In this document: positions 8,014 through 17,440 of the stretch, one piece after another | How the letters are laid out: each line of letters starts with the position of its first letter | Position numbering within the stretch: the stretch's first letter is position 1 | Source of the DNA: Alkaliphilus peptidifermentans DSM 18978 | GTDB lineage: Bacteria > Bacillota > Clostridia > Peptostreptococcales > Natronincolaceae | Reading direction: 5' to 3' | Length of the DNA stretch: 64,000 nucleotides | Assembly (NCBI RefSeq): GCF_900101495.1 | Contig: NZ_FMUS01000017.1 | Span: forward strand, 1-64,000 | Notes under the pieces: generated by a model | What the model was told of the DNA's origin: nothing | What the model saw: only the letters and a program-made list of their open reading frames with translations | Database searches by the model: none | Translations under genes and position numbers: made by a program

Positions 8014-8880
8014 CTATTTTTCAGCATTAGGAATAAATAATGATTGACCATAAATATCCTTGCCAAACTCACCAATAAGCTGTTGGCCCTTTTCTGAAAG
8101 AATCCAATTTATAAGTTCCTGTGCACCAGAATGATTAATTTTTGCACTTTTTTCAGGGTTAACGGCTATAATTCCATATTGGTTGAAAAGCCTATTATCG
8201 CCCTCGATTATAATTTCCAATTCAATTTTATCCAGCATAGATAAGAATGTTGCCCTATCAGATAATGTATAGGCAAGTTTTTCATTAGCGATTTGTATTA
8301 CCTGACCCATACCTTGACCCACGGAAAAATACCAATCCCCCTGTGGTTCAATACCTATCTCCTGCCATAAGGACAGCTCCATCTTATGGGTACCTGAATC
8401 ATCTCCTCTAGAAATGAAGGTAGCATTATGTTCATGTATACTATATAAACCCATAGCTATATCCGCCGAAGCAAACTCCTTAACATTTAATGGATCATTA
8501 ACTGGCCCAATTAGAATATAATCATTATACATAACATTAAATCTTTCCAATCCATGACCAGCTTTTATAAATTCTTCTTCTGAGCTTTTGGCATGTACTA
8601 ATAAAACATCTGCATCTCCATCCTCACCCATTTTCAGGGCTTGACCTGTACCTACAGCCACTACCTTTACCTCGATTCCAGTGTCCTCTGTGAAAGTTGG
8701 AAGCAGAAAATCTAAGAGTCCACTATTTTCGGTGCTGGTGGTGGTCGATAAAATAATACTAGAACCGCCAGTAACTCCTGTTGCTTTAACTAGACCTTCA
8801 TCCCTACAGGCAATAGTTAAAGATAATATAAAAACAAGAATAAAAATAAAGTACACCTTTTGACGAAATTTTTTTTTCAT
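8014..8880 (-). CDS. tupA: Tungstate ABC transporter substrate-binding lipoprotein
   Basis: An extracytoplasmic binding protein of the TupA type, which captures tungstate (or molybdate). The N-terminus has a basic stretch, a hydrophobic signal and the lipobox-like LTIAC, so it should be a lipoprotein. The diagnostic runs TTTSTENSGLLDFLLP, VGTGQALKMGEDGDADVLLV and SRGDDSGTHKMEL are all present. The start at 8880 has AAGAGGAG 7 nt before it. The frame runs further upstream without a usable site. The permease and ATPase genes (tupB, tupC) that normally follow are absent: the next gene converges from the other strand. A candidate Moco/tungsten-cofactor riboswitch precedes it. Confidence 0.9.
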   Translation of the reverse strand: MKKKFRQKVYFIFILVFILSLTIACRDEGLVKATGVTGGSSIILSTTTSTENSGLLDFLLPTFTEDTGIEVKVVAVGTGQALKMGEDGDADVLLVHAKSSEEEFIKAGHGLERFNVMYNDYILIGPVNDPLNVKEFASADIAMGLYSIHEHNATFISRGDDSGTHKMELSLWQEIGIEPQGDWYFSVGQGMGQVIQIANEKLAYTLSDRATFLSMLDKIELEIIIEGDNRLFNQYGIIAVNPEKSAKINHSGAQELINWILSEKGQQLIGEFGKDIYGQSLFIPNAEK

Positions 8881-8951
8881 GTTACATCTCCTCTTTAATA
8901 GTATATCTTCTAATAAGTGTGATTTCCTCAGCATGGCAGGGGGAATGTCCA

Positions 8952-9110
8952 TAAAAAAAAGCCTATAAAGGCGTATTTATGTAAACATATAAACCAGTAG
9001 TTTATATATACGCTCCTTTCCACACTGGGAGGCATTATAGTTTCCTATAACACCCTATAGGTCTATACGCCGTAGAGAAAGCTCTTTAGGAGTATAGACT
9101 CGGAGTTATT
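8952..9110 (-). promoter_or_regulatory. Candidate Moco/Tuco (molybdenum/tungsten cofactor) riboswitch
   Basis: Read on the minus strand, the leader of tupA begins with ACTCCGAG and folds into an 8-bp stem (9092-9099 with 9061-9068). A 6-bp stem capped by a GAAA tetraloop follows (9045-9050 with 9035-9040), then GCCTCCCAGTGTGGAAAGG. These strings and the nested helices recall the Moco RNA motif. At its 3' end GCGTAT pairs with ATACGC, overlapping a short hairpin GCCTTTATAGGC followed by seven T residues (about 8954-8972). That is a possible terminator with a competing fold. The location upstream of a tungstate-uptake gene fits. Confidence 0.7.
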
Positions 9111-9314
9111 CAATTAACCACATTGTAATATATTTAATATCCTTTGTCAATGTATTATCAGTAACAATGTTGCATCCTCAAAAGAGCACAAGAGGCCTCT
9201 TTAAAAATCATATTATGGAAGGATTACCTATATAGCATGTAGAATATTGGATATTGTTAAACATTAAATTATTGACTATATGGGGGATATAGTTGATAGG
9301 AGGGGGACACATTA

Positions 9315-11318
9315 ATGCTTTATAGAGAAAAAAATGCTACAAATGATAGTGTTATTAAAATGCTATTTTTCATTATATTATCCTTATCAGTCGCTACATA
9401 TATAAGTACAATTAATTATTTGCTTTTCCATACAATAGTTGAGCTATTTAGCGTAGTAGTGGCTTGCAGTATATCACTTATGGCATTTAATAATTATAAT
9501 ATAAGTAAAAACCATTATATTACATTTTTAGGAATAGCCTATGGATTTATAGCGGGCTTTGATTTACTTCATACCTTGGCCTTTGAAGGAATGGGAGTTT
9601 TCAAAGTAGGTGGAAATAATCTAGCAACTCAGCTTTGGACTATAGCAAGATATATGGAGAGTATTTCTTTACTTATTGCATTATTATACTTAAAGAAAAA
9701 GTTGAATACTAAACCTGTAATTATTACTTATCTTATTACTTCACTAACCTTTTTAATGGTGGTATTTTACTGGAGTATCTTTCCAGATTGCTATGTTGAG
9801 GACATTGGGTTAACAATGTTTAAAATTGTAAGCGAGTATATAATATCTATTATTATAGTAATAACTATTGTTTTATTAATGTATAATAGAAGATACTTTA
9901 AATCGCAAATTTTTTGGCTTATATGCTTTTCCTTAATAGCTACAATATTATCAGAGCTAGCTTTTACCCTTTATGTAGATGTATACGGTATTTTTAATAT
10001 GACAGGCCATCTCTTAAAGCTATTATCATTTTACTTTATCTACAAAGGGATAGTAGAGGTTAATTTTAAGCTTCCCTATGAAGAAGCTCATAAAAGTCAA
10101 GAAAGCTACAAAAACCTCGTTGATATAATTCCCACTGGGATTTGCATAATAAATGAAGGGACGCTATGTTTTGCCAATTCTGGATTTCTAAAGCTTTTAG
10201 GGGTTAATGCTTTAGATCAAATATTAGATAAACCTATTTTAAATTATATAGACAGTAGTTCTCATAATTTACTTACTGAATGTATTAATCAAATCAAAGA
10301 AGAAAAGATTAATGAATCTAAGGAGATAGAATTGCGTAGACACGATGGTAAGATTCTCTTTATAGAATTTAAAGGAACAAAATATGTGGATTTTGCAGAA
10401 AATGCAATTCTAATTATAATGCAAGATATAAGTGCACAAAAAAAAGCAGAAAAATTAGAAAACAACTTAATAAAACAAAAAAATCTATTAAGACAATCAG
10501 AGGAATATGATAGGTTAAAAACAGAGTTTTTTAATAATTTATCCCATGAGCTTAGAACACCTCTAAATTTAATTTTCAGCACTATTCAATTACTGGAAAT
10601 TAATTTACAGGCTTTTAAGGATGTAAAGGTCAAAAAATATATGGGGTCATTAAGGCAGAATTGCTATAGAATGTTAAGATTAATAAACAACCTATTGGAT
10701 ATAACAAAGCTTGATGAAGGCTACTTTAAACTTAACTTAAGAAACCATAATATCGTTGCTATAGTCGAAGATATAACATTATCTATAGCTCAACAGGCAG
10801 AAAAAAATGGGATAAATTTAGTCTTTGATACAAATGTTGAAGAAAAGACTTTGGCTATTGATCCCAATGCAATTGAAAGGATTATACTTAATCTACTATC
10901 GAATGCCTTAAAATTCACAAATAGAGGAGACGAGGTAATAGTGACATTACTAGATAAGGGTGAAACTATTACTATATCAGTTAAAGATTCAGGAATAGGG
11001 ATTCCGCAAGATAAATTAAATGACATTTTTGATAGATTTAAACAAGTGGAAAAGCCCCATAAAGGAAATCATCAAGGAACAGGAATTGGCCTGGCTCTAG
11101 TTGAGTCACTAGTTAAAATGCATGAAGGTGTAATTATTGCACGCAGTAACTATGGTGAAGGTGCAGAATTTATTATTAGTTTACCAGTTAAGGAAATGAG
11201 AGAAGACAATCAATTAAGCCTTTCAAACCAAAGTGAAGATAATCTAAAGAGGCATGTCGAATCCATTAGAATCGAATTCTCTGATATATATTCCCTAGAG
11301 CATCTAGGCCAAAATTAG
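9315..11318 (+). CDS. Sensor histidine kinase, MASE3-PAS-HisKA-HATPase
   Basis: A membrane sensor kinase of 667 aa. About residues 1-240 hold seven or so hydrophobic segments of the MASE3 type (GFIAGFDLLHTLAFEGMGVF, then WTIARYMESISLL). A PAS domain follows at about 262-375 (YKNLVDIIPTGICIINEG), then the dimerisation domain with the phospho-accepting His near residue 411 (NLSHELRTPLN). The ATPase has NLLSNALKF, DSGIGIP and GTGIGLALV. After the ATPase comes a tail with IRIEFSDIY, also found in the kinases at 11857 and 50264. Start at 9315 behind AGGAGGGGG. No response regulator is adjacent, so it is an orphan kinase and its signal and partner are unknown. Confidence 0.92.
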   Translation: MLYREKNATNDSVIKMLFFIILSLSVATYISTINYLLFHTIVELFSVVVACSISLMAFNNYNISKNHYITFLGIAYGFIAGFDLLHTLAFEGMGVFKVGGNNLATQLWTIARYMESISLLIALLYLKKKLNTKPVIITYLITSLTFLMVVFYWSIFPDCYVEDIGLTMFKIVSEYIISIIIVITIVLLMYNRRYFKSQIFWLICFSLIATILSELAFTLYVDVYGIFNMTGHLLKLLSFYFIYKGIVEVNFKLPYEEAHKSQESYKNLVDIIPTGICIINEGTLCFANSGFLKLLGVNALDQILDKPILNYIDSSSHNLLTECINQIKEEKINESKEIELRRHDGKILFIEFKGTKYVDFAENAILIIMQDISAQKKAEKLENNLIKQKNLLRQSEEYDRLKTEFFNNLSHELRTPLNLIFSTIQLLEINLQAFKDVKVKKYMGSLRQNCYRMLRLINNLLDITKLDEGYFKLNLRNHNIVAIVEDITLSIAQQAEKNGINLVFDTNVEEKTLAIDPNAIERIILNLLSNALKFTNRGDEVIVTLLDKGETITISVKDSGIGIPQDKLNDIFDRFKQVEKPHKGNHQGTGIGLALVESLVKMHEGVIIARSNYGEGAEFIISLPVKEMREDNQLSLSNQSEDNLKRHVESIRIEFSDIYSLEHLGQN

Positions 11319-11408
11319 TTATAAATATGAAGGATAAAACTATTTCTTAAACAAATAATATACTTAAGCTAGTCTTTATTAAAAATTTAGTATTTAGGAG
11401 GAAAATTA

Positions 11409-11570
11409 ATGAAAGCTAATAAAAACATAGGTTGCACAGTAAATGAGTGTAAATTTCATTCGAAAAACGATTCCTTCTGTAGCTTAGATCATATAAATAT
11501 TGTGAAGCATGAAAATAAGGCTACAAGACAGGAAACCACCGATTGTGGAAGCTTTGAGGCGGATAAATAG
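11409..11570 (+). CDS. DUF1540 domain protein (53 aa)
   Basis: A short gene: ATG at 11409 behind AGGAGGAAAATTA, stop TAG at 11568-11570. The product has the cysteine pattern of DUF1540 (IGCTVNECKFHSK, then FCSL, then a late Cys in TDCGSFEA), suggesting a small metal-binding protein. The family is common in Clostridia, often near sporulation genes. Its biochemical role is not known. It lies about 90 nt after the kinase gene and has its own terminator. Confidence 0.85.
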   Translation: MKANKNIGCTVNECKFHSKNDSFCSLDHINIVKHENKATRQETTDCGSFEADK

Positions 11571-11607
11571 AAAAGACTATTTTAAGGTATTTTAAATAAT
11601 AAACTTC

Positions 11608-11652
11608 AAAAAGATAACAGCTATTCATTTGAATGTCTGCTATCTTTTTCTT
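11608..11652 (+). terminator. Terminator after the DUF1540 gene
   Basis: AAAAAGATA (11608-11616) pairs with TATCTTTTT (11641-11649). The stem continues past one mismatch through CAG/CTG. Confidence 0.7.
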
Positions 11653-11695
11653 TTATTCACTATTCCATTGGCTAATGGTCAATAAGCGTAGATAA

Positions 11696-11803
11696 GAAAT
11701 TCAGAGACAAGTAGAGGTTATTGAAGGATTAAATAGAGGAGATATTGTTATGCTCTCACCAAACACAAAGCTGGAGGAAGGAGTTAATGTAAAGCTAAGG
11801 TAA
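11696..11803 (+). pseudogene. Remnant of a HlyD/MacA-type efflux adaptor, C-terminal end
   Basis: Between a stop at 11693 and TAA at 11801-11803 the frame reads QVEVIEGLNRGDIVMLSPN and then TKLEEGVNVKLR. This is the usual ending of periplasmic-adaptor (HlyD/MacA) subunits. No start codon, ribosome binding site or upstream part of the gene is present, so this is the leftover of a deleted efflux operon. It ends 54 nt before the 3' end of the minus-strand kinase gene. Confidence 0.65.
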
Positions 11804-11856
11804 ATCCTGTTTACTACCTTCGGAAAAGATGCTAAAAATACGCAATAATTTACATA

Positions 11857-13518
11857 CTAAATATATATATCGGAAAATTCTATATTGATCATCTCAATTT
11901 TTGCATTTTTATTGCCATTAGAATATGCTTTTTCTTCAAATGTTGTAACATCTTTTGCTTTTTCTGAGATAGTACTATTAGGTAGTGATAATATAAATTC
12001 ACTACCTTCTCCTTCTCTACTATTTAAAGCTACAGTTCCATTATGCATTTCCATTATTAGCTTTACTAAAGATAAACCAATTCCACTACCTTCTTGTTTT
12101 CTTCTTGTTGACTGATTTACCTGAATAAATCTGTCAAATACCTTTTCTTGCATATCAATAGGGATGCCAATACCAGTATCCTTTACAGAGACATTAATTG
12201 TTTCAACTTCATCATAGATATTAATATATATACGCCCATTCTCAGGAGTAAACTTTATTGCATTTGAAATTAAATTCAACAATACTCTTTCGATTTTGTC
12301 GGGGTCACATGCTATTACTTTTTCCTCAACCTCAGTATCAAAAATAATATCAATAGCTTTGGCTTTTACAAAAGGAACCACCGATAATGTTATATCTTCA
12401 ACTATTTGGACAATATCATAGTTTCCTAGACGAACCTCAAAGCTACCAGAATCAAATTTTGTAATGTCTATTAGGTTGCTCTGTAACCTAATTAACCGGT
12501 AACAGTTTTGTCTAATAGCCTTTGTGTATTTTAATAGAGAAGCAGTTTCTTCATTAAATGAATTTTCAACAATTTTGTAATTCATAAGCTGTTGAGCTGA
12601 TAGAATTACATTAAGAGGAGTTTTAAGCTCATGAGATATATTGGCAAAGAATGTATTTCTTAAGCTTTCATATTCCTTTGCCTTCTTTAAAAGTCTTTCC
12701 TTCTCTTCATATTGAAGTCTTCTTTGTATAGCTTCTATTTCAGCAACATGCCTTAAATTAATTTCGTCGATGAGTTTTTCATTAGATTTCATCAATTCTT
12801 TCGCCCGCTGCTTCACTGCTTCTTCTAATTTTTTATGGGATATGTTTAATTCATTATTTTTTTCGGTTATAATTTTTTGATGTACAAAATTATTTGCGTG
12901 GGCTTTATATTTTATTAAAGTAACCCCAAAAGCCAAAATAGTAAGGAATAATCCATTTATTATATGCGCAGTCAGCTCTTGGGAACCAATGCTCATTTTA
13001 AAAAGGCCTAATATAAAAAGTAATAAGGTACTTGCATATAAGAATAAACCCTCAGTTGGACTCAAAATTATGACTGATGCTAGGCAAAATATACCAATGA
13101 TATATGCAGAAATCTGGCCATGAATCTCCTGTGCATTTATAGCTAAAAAAACACACCACATCAAAGCAATTACAACAAACATAAAATTCCATGCCTTACT
13201 CGTTAAATAATTGCTATTAGATATCTTTATTAAATTAATTAGGCATAAATATATTGATGAAAATATTATTATGAGAAGATGGGAGTAAAACAAGTATTTA
13301 TAGTTGGGAATTGTATCCCATAGAATTGAATAACGTGTAATATCAATATATAACAAAGCTATATTTACAATTATAATGATAACAGCAATAATCTTTATTC
13401 TTAAGCTATTTATTTTAACCTTTTCCTGCGAGAAAGCATCATAATATTGCGGATAACCATTGAAATAACGGAGATTTAATATTTTTGATCTCGTATCAGA
13501 ATCTAATATACTAAACAT
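11857..13518 (-). CDS. Sensor histidine kinase, six-segment membrane input domain
   Basis: A 553-aa kinase. Six hydrophobic segments (about residues 35-205) form an input domain that I cannot assign to a named family. A coiled coil (about 215-275, EKNNELNISHKKLEEAVKQR) leads to the HisKA domain with the phospho-acceptor near residue 296 (NISHELKTPLN). The ATPase has NLISNAIKF, DTGIGIP and GSGIGLSLV. It ends with INIEFSDIYI, the tail shared with the two other kinases of this window. The catalytic core is so similar to theirs that they are recent paralogues with different inputs. It is preceded by AAAGGGGGA, divergent from the TraB-type gene, and has no response-regulator neighbour. Confidence 0.9.
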   Translation of the reverse strand: MFSILDSDTRSKILNLRYFNGYPQYYDAFSQEKVKINSLRIKIIAVIIIIVNIALLYIDITRYSILWDTIPNYKYLFYSHLLIIIFSSIYLCLINLIKISNSNYLTSKAWNFMFVVIALMWCVFLAINAQEIHGQISAYIIGIFCLASVIILSPTEGLFLYASTLLLFILGLFKMSIGSQELTAHIINGLFLTILAFGVTLIKYKAHANNFVHQKIITEKNNELNISHKKLEEAVKQRAKELMKSNEKLIDEINLRHVAEIEAIQRRLQYEEKERLLKKAKEYESLRNTFFANISHELKTPLNVILSAQQLMNYKIVENSFNEETASLLKYTKAIRQNCYRLIRLQSNLIDITKFDSGSFEVRLGNYDIVQIVEDITLSVVPFVKAKAIDIIFDTEVEEKVIACDPDKIERVLLNLISNAIKFTPENGRIYINIYDEVETINVSVKDTGIGIPIDMQEKVFDRFIQVNQSTRRKQEGSGIGLSLVKLIMEMHNGTVALNSREGEGSEFILSLPNSTISEKAKDVTTFEEKAYSNGNKNAKIEMINIEFSDIYI

Positions 13519-13754
13519 AAATTATTAATCCCCCTTTATGGAACAGGCTTTACATAAATAGTTATTCTGCGTAATCTAATAGAATCCTTCTAATAATGAT
13601 GTATTTAATACAGTGAAGGATAATTTGTTTTGCACTAAATTATTAGTCAGTAATTAAATTAGTTGAAGTTTTATCTATTCTAGCCCATAATAGTAATAGA
13701 AAGAATTCTTTAAATATATATACTAAAAAAGAAATTGTAAAAGGAAGGTAGCCT

Positions 13755-14930
13755 ATGTCTGAAGAAAATATTACTAGAATAGATTTAGATGGTAAGGAAA
13801 TTATCTTAATAGGAACAGCCCATGTATCAAGGCAAAGTGCTGAACAAGTAAAGGAAGTTATTGATTTAGAAAAACCCGATTCAGTTTGTGTAGAATTAGA
13901 TGAGCAAAGATATCAATCTATTGTGGCAGGTAATAAATGGAGAGAAATGGATATATTTAAGGTTATTAAGGAAAAGAAAGCAACCTTCCTATTAATGAAT
14001 CTAGTTATATCCTCCTTTCAAAAGCGATTAGCAAAGCAATTTGATATAAAGCCTGGACAAGAAATGATTCAAGGGATTGAATCAGCTAAAGAGGTAGGTG
14101 CTAAACTGGTTTTAGCTGATAGAAACATACAAGTAACCTTTGCAAGAATTTGGCATGGCATTGGGTTAAGAGGAAAGGCGCAGCTTCTTGTTCAAATTTT
14201 CTTTAGCATCTTTAATGATGAAAACATTTCAGAAGAGGAGCTTGAAAAGTTAAAATCTCAGGATATGCTTAATTCTATGCTTAATGACTTCACTGAGTCA
14301 TTTCCTAGGTTAAAGGTTCCCTTAATAGATGAGAGGGATCAGTATCTAGCTCAAAAGATTAAGGAAGCGCCAGGAAACAAGGTTGTGGCTGTTCTTGGGG
14401 CGGCACATGTTCCTGGAATTAAAGAAGAAATTAATAAAGAAAATGATGTAATAGCCTTATCACAAATTCCAGCAAAATCAAATATACCTAAAATCATTGG
14501 CTGGCTAATTCCTATTTTAATACTTAGCATTATTAGCTATACATTTTATGTAAATCGTTCTGCTGGAATCAATCAGACAATGAGCTGGGTTCTATGGAAT
14601 GGCTTCGCCTCAGCAATTGGTGCATCCATTGCATTCGGTCATCCTCTTGCCATCATTACTGCCTTTATTGTAGCCCCACTCAGCTCACTGAACCCTCTAT
14701 TGGCGGCTGGATGGTTTGCCGGAATTGTTGAAGCATATTTTCGACGCCCAAGCGTAGCAGACTTTGAACAACTGTCAGAGGATGTATTTACCATTAAAGG
14801 ATTCTGGCGAAACAAGGTAACCCGTATTCTACTTGTGGTAGCACTTACAAATTTAGGCAGTACCCTTGGTACATTTATTGGTGGTGCAGAAGTAGTTAGG
14901 TTATTCATTAAAACAATTTTGGGGTCATAA
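13755..14930 (+). CDS. TraB/PrgY-family membrane protein
   Basis: A 391-aa protein. The N-terminal half has the TraB domain, with its opening IGTAHVSRQSAEQVKEVI and the later GAAHVPGI and FDIKPGQEM. The C-terminal 150 residues are hydrophobic with about four membrane segments (WLIPILILSIISYTFYV onward), including FIVAPLSSLNPLLAAGWFAG. Enterococcal TraB/PrgY inhibits pheromone activity, and distant relatives occur in bacteria and archaea with unclear roles. A protease-like mechanism linked to the GxxH pair has been proposed for the wider fold. Start at 13755 behind AAGGAAGG. Single gene, followed by a terminator. Confidence 0.88.
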   Translation: MSEENITRIDLDGKEIILIGTAHVSRQSAEQVKEVIDLEKPDSVCVELDEQRYQSIVAGNKWREMDIFKVIKEKKATFLLMNLVISSFQKRLAKQFDIKPGQEMIQGIESAKEVGAKLVLADRNIQVTFARIWHGIGLRGKAQLLVQIFFSIFNDENISEEELEKLKSQDMLNSMLNDFTESFPRLKVPLIDERDQYLAQKIKEAPGNKVVAVLGAAHVPGIKEEINKENDVIALSQIPAKSNIPKIIGWLIPILILSIISYTFYVNRSAGINQTMSWVLWNGFASAIGASIAFGHPLAIITAFIVAPLSSLNPLLAAGWFAGIVEAYFRRPSVADFEQLSEDVFTIKGFWRNKVTRILLVVALTNLGSTLGTFIGGAEVVRLFIKTILGS

Positions 14931-14965
14931 ATATTATAACATTTTTCTATTGATTAAAAATGCAA

Positions 14966-15007
14966 AAGCACTTTATGGCTTAATCAGCTATTAAAGTGTT
15001 TTTTTCT
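14966..15007 (+). terminator. Terminator after the TraB-type gene
   Basis: CACTTTA (14969-14975) pairs with TAAAGTG (14992-14998). The inner AGC/GCT pairs extend the helix, and seven T residues follow. Confidence 0.7.
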
Positions 15008-15136
15008 TTCTCATGTTATATATCCCCAATTAAATCATAGCTTTTTTGATTTCAGCCTTCAACTCCACCAATAAATACCAGTATAGGCTATAGTAATGCA
15101 ATAAATACTAATGGTGTAAAAATTAGTGATTTTTTC

Positions 15137-15157
15137 CACAATACAATTAGTATTGTG
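15137..15157. promoter_or_regulatory. Operator-like palindrome upstream of catalase
   Basis: CACAATAC (15137-15144) and GTATTGTG (15150-15157) form perfect 8-bp arms around AATTA, about 60 bases before the catalase start codon. It does not match the PerR box as I know it. A repressor site is likely, but the binder is unknown. Confidence 0.5.
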
Positions 15158-15212
15158 TAGTCTAATAGTAAATCTGAAACTGGTTCTATTATGGCATGAG
15201 AGGGAGGATATA

Positions 15213-17348
15213 ATGGATAAAGAAAAACAGCAACAACAGTTTTCACTACATGAAAATAGCAAGAATGAGGGTCTGGAATTTTTCCGTGTAAGCCATGGCG
15301 AAAAGCTTCTTACTACAAATCAAGCAGTAGGAGTTTCCAACACAGATGATTCTCTAAAGGCAGGGGTTCGGGGACCTACCCTTATGGAGGATTTTCATTT
15401 TAGAGAAAAGCTTACCCATTTCGACCATGAACGTATCCCGGAGCGTGTGGTTCATGCCCGTGGATTTGGAGTACACGGTTACTTTCAAGCCTATGAATCA
15501 ATGAATGAGTTTACTAAAGCAAAATTTCTTCAAGATCCAACAGTTAAAACCCCAGTTTTTGTGCGTTTTTCTACAGTTGTTGGTTCCCGTGGTTCGGCAG
15601 ATACTGTTAGAGACGTTCGAGGGTTTGCTACTAAATTCTACACAGAAGATGGTAACTACGATTTAGTAGCTAATAACATCCCAGTATTCTTTATTCAAGA
15701 TGCAATCAAATTTCCAGATGTGGTACATGCAATTAAACCAGAACCTCACAATGAGATACCACAGGCCTCAGCCGCCCATGATACATTTTGGGATTTCGTA
15801 GTTAATACTCCAGAGACTGCCCATATGATTATGTGGTTACTTTCTGATAGAGCTATTCCAAGAAGTTTTCGTATGATGGAGGGCTTTGGTGTCAACACCT
15901 TTAGATTTATTAATGACCAGGGTAAGGCACGCTTTGTTAAATTTCATTGGAAGCCTTTACTGGGTATACATTCCTTGGTTTGGGACGAGGCTCAAAAACT
16001 GGCTGGCAAAGATCCAGATTATCATAGAAGAGACCTTTGGGAGGCCATTAACATGGGAGAATATCCTGAGTATGAGCTTGGGGTACAGATGTTAGAGGAA
16101 GAAGAGGAATTTAGCTTTGACTTTGATATTTTAGATCCTACCAAGATTTGGCCTGAGGAAATTATCCCTGTGAGACGAATTGGAAAGATGACACTAAATG
16201 GTAACGTAGATAATTTCTTTGCTGAAACAGAGCAGGTTGCTTTTCATCCTGGCCATGTAGTACCAGGTATCGATTTTAGCAATGATCCTTTACTACAGGG
16301 CAGACTGTTTTCCTATCTGGATACACAGCTTATTCGACTGGGTGGTCCAAATTTTCATGAGATACCAATTAATCGACCTGTGGCACCAATACATAATAAC
16401 CAAAGGGATGGCTATCATCGTATGACGATTGACCGTGGCTCCGTTAGTTATTCACCAAACACCCTTCAAGGGAATGCGCCACTACCAACCCCAGAGAATG
16501 GCTATGTTCACTATACAGAGAAGGTTGAGGGTCAAAAGATCCGTCAGCGTAGTGATAGTTTTATGGATCACTATAAACAGGCAACGCTTTTCTGGAACAG
16601 TATGTCTAATGCAGAGAAACAACATATTATTGAGGCATTTCACTTCGAAGTGGGGAGCGTAATGGATAAGGGAATAAAGCAGCGGGTAGTAGATATGTTT
16701 AATAATGTGGATGGTCAGTTGGCAATACAGATAGCTGCGGGTGTCGGTGCAACACCACCGTCAGCTCCCGGCGGAACTGGAGTTACGACTTCATCCCCCG
16801 CCCTAAGTCAAGAGAATACTGTTATGAATCCACGCACAAGAAAAGTTGCTATACTTTTAGAAAATGGATTTAATTATCAGGATATTAGTCAGGTAATGGA
16901 AGCATTAAAAGCTAATGGACTACAAGCAGAAATTGTCAGTAAAAATCTTGGTATCCTCACAGGTATAGAAGGACAACAATTAGAAGTAGGTAAAAACTAT
17001 TTAACCACTGCATCAATAAAGTATGATGCGGTTTATATACCTGGAGGACAACAAAGCATAAAAACTTTAATGCTACAGGGAGATGCCCTGCACTTTATTA
17101 ATGAGGCATTTAAACATGCTAAAACAATTGGAGCAACAAATGAAGGAGTAGACCTGTTGCTGAACTCTGCTATTCAAGGTGTTGCTATGGCAGGTACAGA
17201 TACTCAAGACCAGTTAATTACTGAAATGGGAGTAGTAACAATTCGAAATGTTACTGACATAAATACTTTTAGTCAGGAGTTTATAAATTTAATCTCTCAG
17301 CATCGCCATTGGATTAGACAAAATAAAAAACAAATGATACCTGCCTAA
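15213..17348 (+). CDS. katE: Large-subunit (clade 2) catalase
   Basis: A haem catalase that splits hydrogen peroxide into water and oxygen, of the large-subunit type. The active-site His near residue 79 lies in RVVHARGFG, the distal Asn region in NNIPVFFIQDAIKFPD, and the haem-binding Tyr near residue 366 in RLFSYLDTQ. From about residue 545 a separate C-terminal domain of the DJ-1/PfpI (flavodoxin-like) fold follows (KVAILLENGFNYQDI, YDAVYIPGGQQS), as in E. coli HPII. The start at 15213 is set by GAGGGAGG 7 nt before it. The frame extends 29 codons upstream without such a site. 711 aa is close to the usual length. It is unusual equipment for an anaerobe. Confidence 0.96.
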   Translation: MDKEKQQQQFSLHENSKNEGLEFFRVSHGEKLLTTNQAVGVSNTDDSLKAGVRGPTLMEDFHFREKLTHFDHERIPERVVHARGFGVHGYFQAYESMNEFTKAKFLQDPTVKTPVFVRFSTVVGSRGSADTVRDVRGFATKFYTEDGNYDLVANNIPVFFIQDAIKFPDVVHAIKPEPHNEIPQASAAHDTFWDFVVNTPETAHMIMWLLSDRAIPRSFRMMEGFGVNTFRFINDQGKARFVKFHWKPLLGIHSLVWDEAQKLAGKDPDYHRRDLWEAINMGEYPEYELGVQMLEEEEEFSFDFDILDPTKIWPEEIIPVRRIGKMTLNGNVDNFFAETEQVAFHPGHVVPGIDFSNDPLLQGRLFSYLDTQLIRLGGPNFHEIPINRPVAPIHNNQRDGYHRMTIDRGSVSYSPNTLQGNAPLPTPENGYVHYTEKVEGQKIRQRSDSFMDHYKQATLFWNSMSNAEKQHIIEAFHFEVGSVMDKGIKQRVVDMFNNVDGQLAIQIAAGVGATPPSAPGGTGVTTSSPALSQENTVMNPRTRKVAILLENGFNYQDISQVMEALKANGLQAEIVSKNLGILTGIEGQQLEVGKNYLTTASIKYDAVYIPGGQQSIKTLMLQGDALHFINEAFKHAKTIGATNEGVDLLLNSAIQGVAMAGTDTQDQLITEMGVVTIRNVTDINTFSQEFINLISQHRHWIRQNKKQMIPA

Positions 17349-17384
17349 TTTGATATAAAGAATAAACATCTTATTATAAAAAGA

Positions 17385-17427
17385 ACCCTATAGAGTAGAC
17401 AATAAAAAAAAGTCTACCCTATAGGGT
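17385..17427. terminator. Bidirectional terminator between catalase and DUF4177 genes
   Basis: The 16-nt arms at 17385-17400 and 17412-17427 are complementary with one wobble, around an A-rich loop. Confidence 0.85.
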
Positions 17428-17440
17428 ATTTTATATATGA

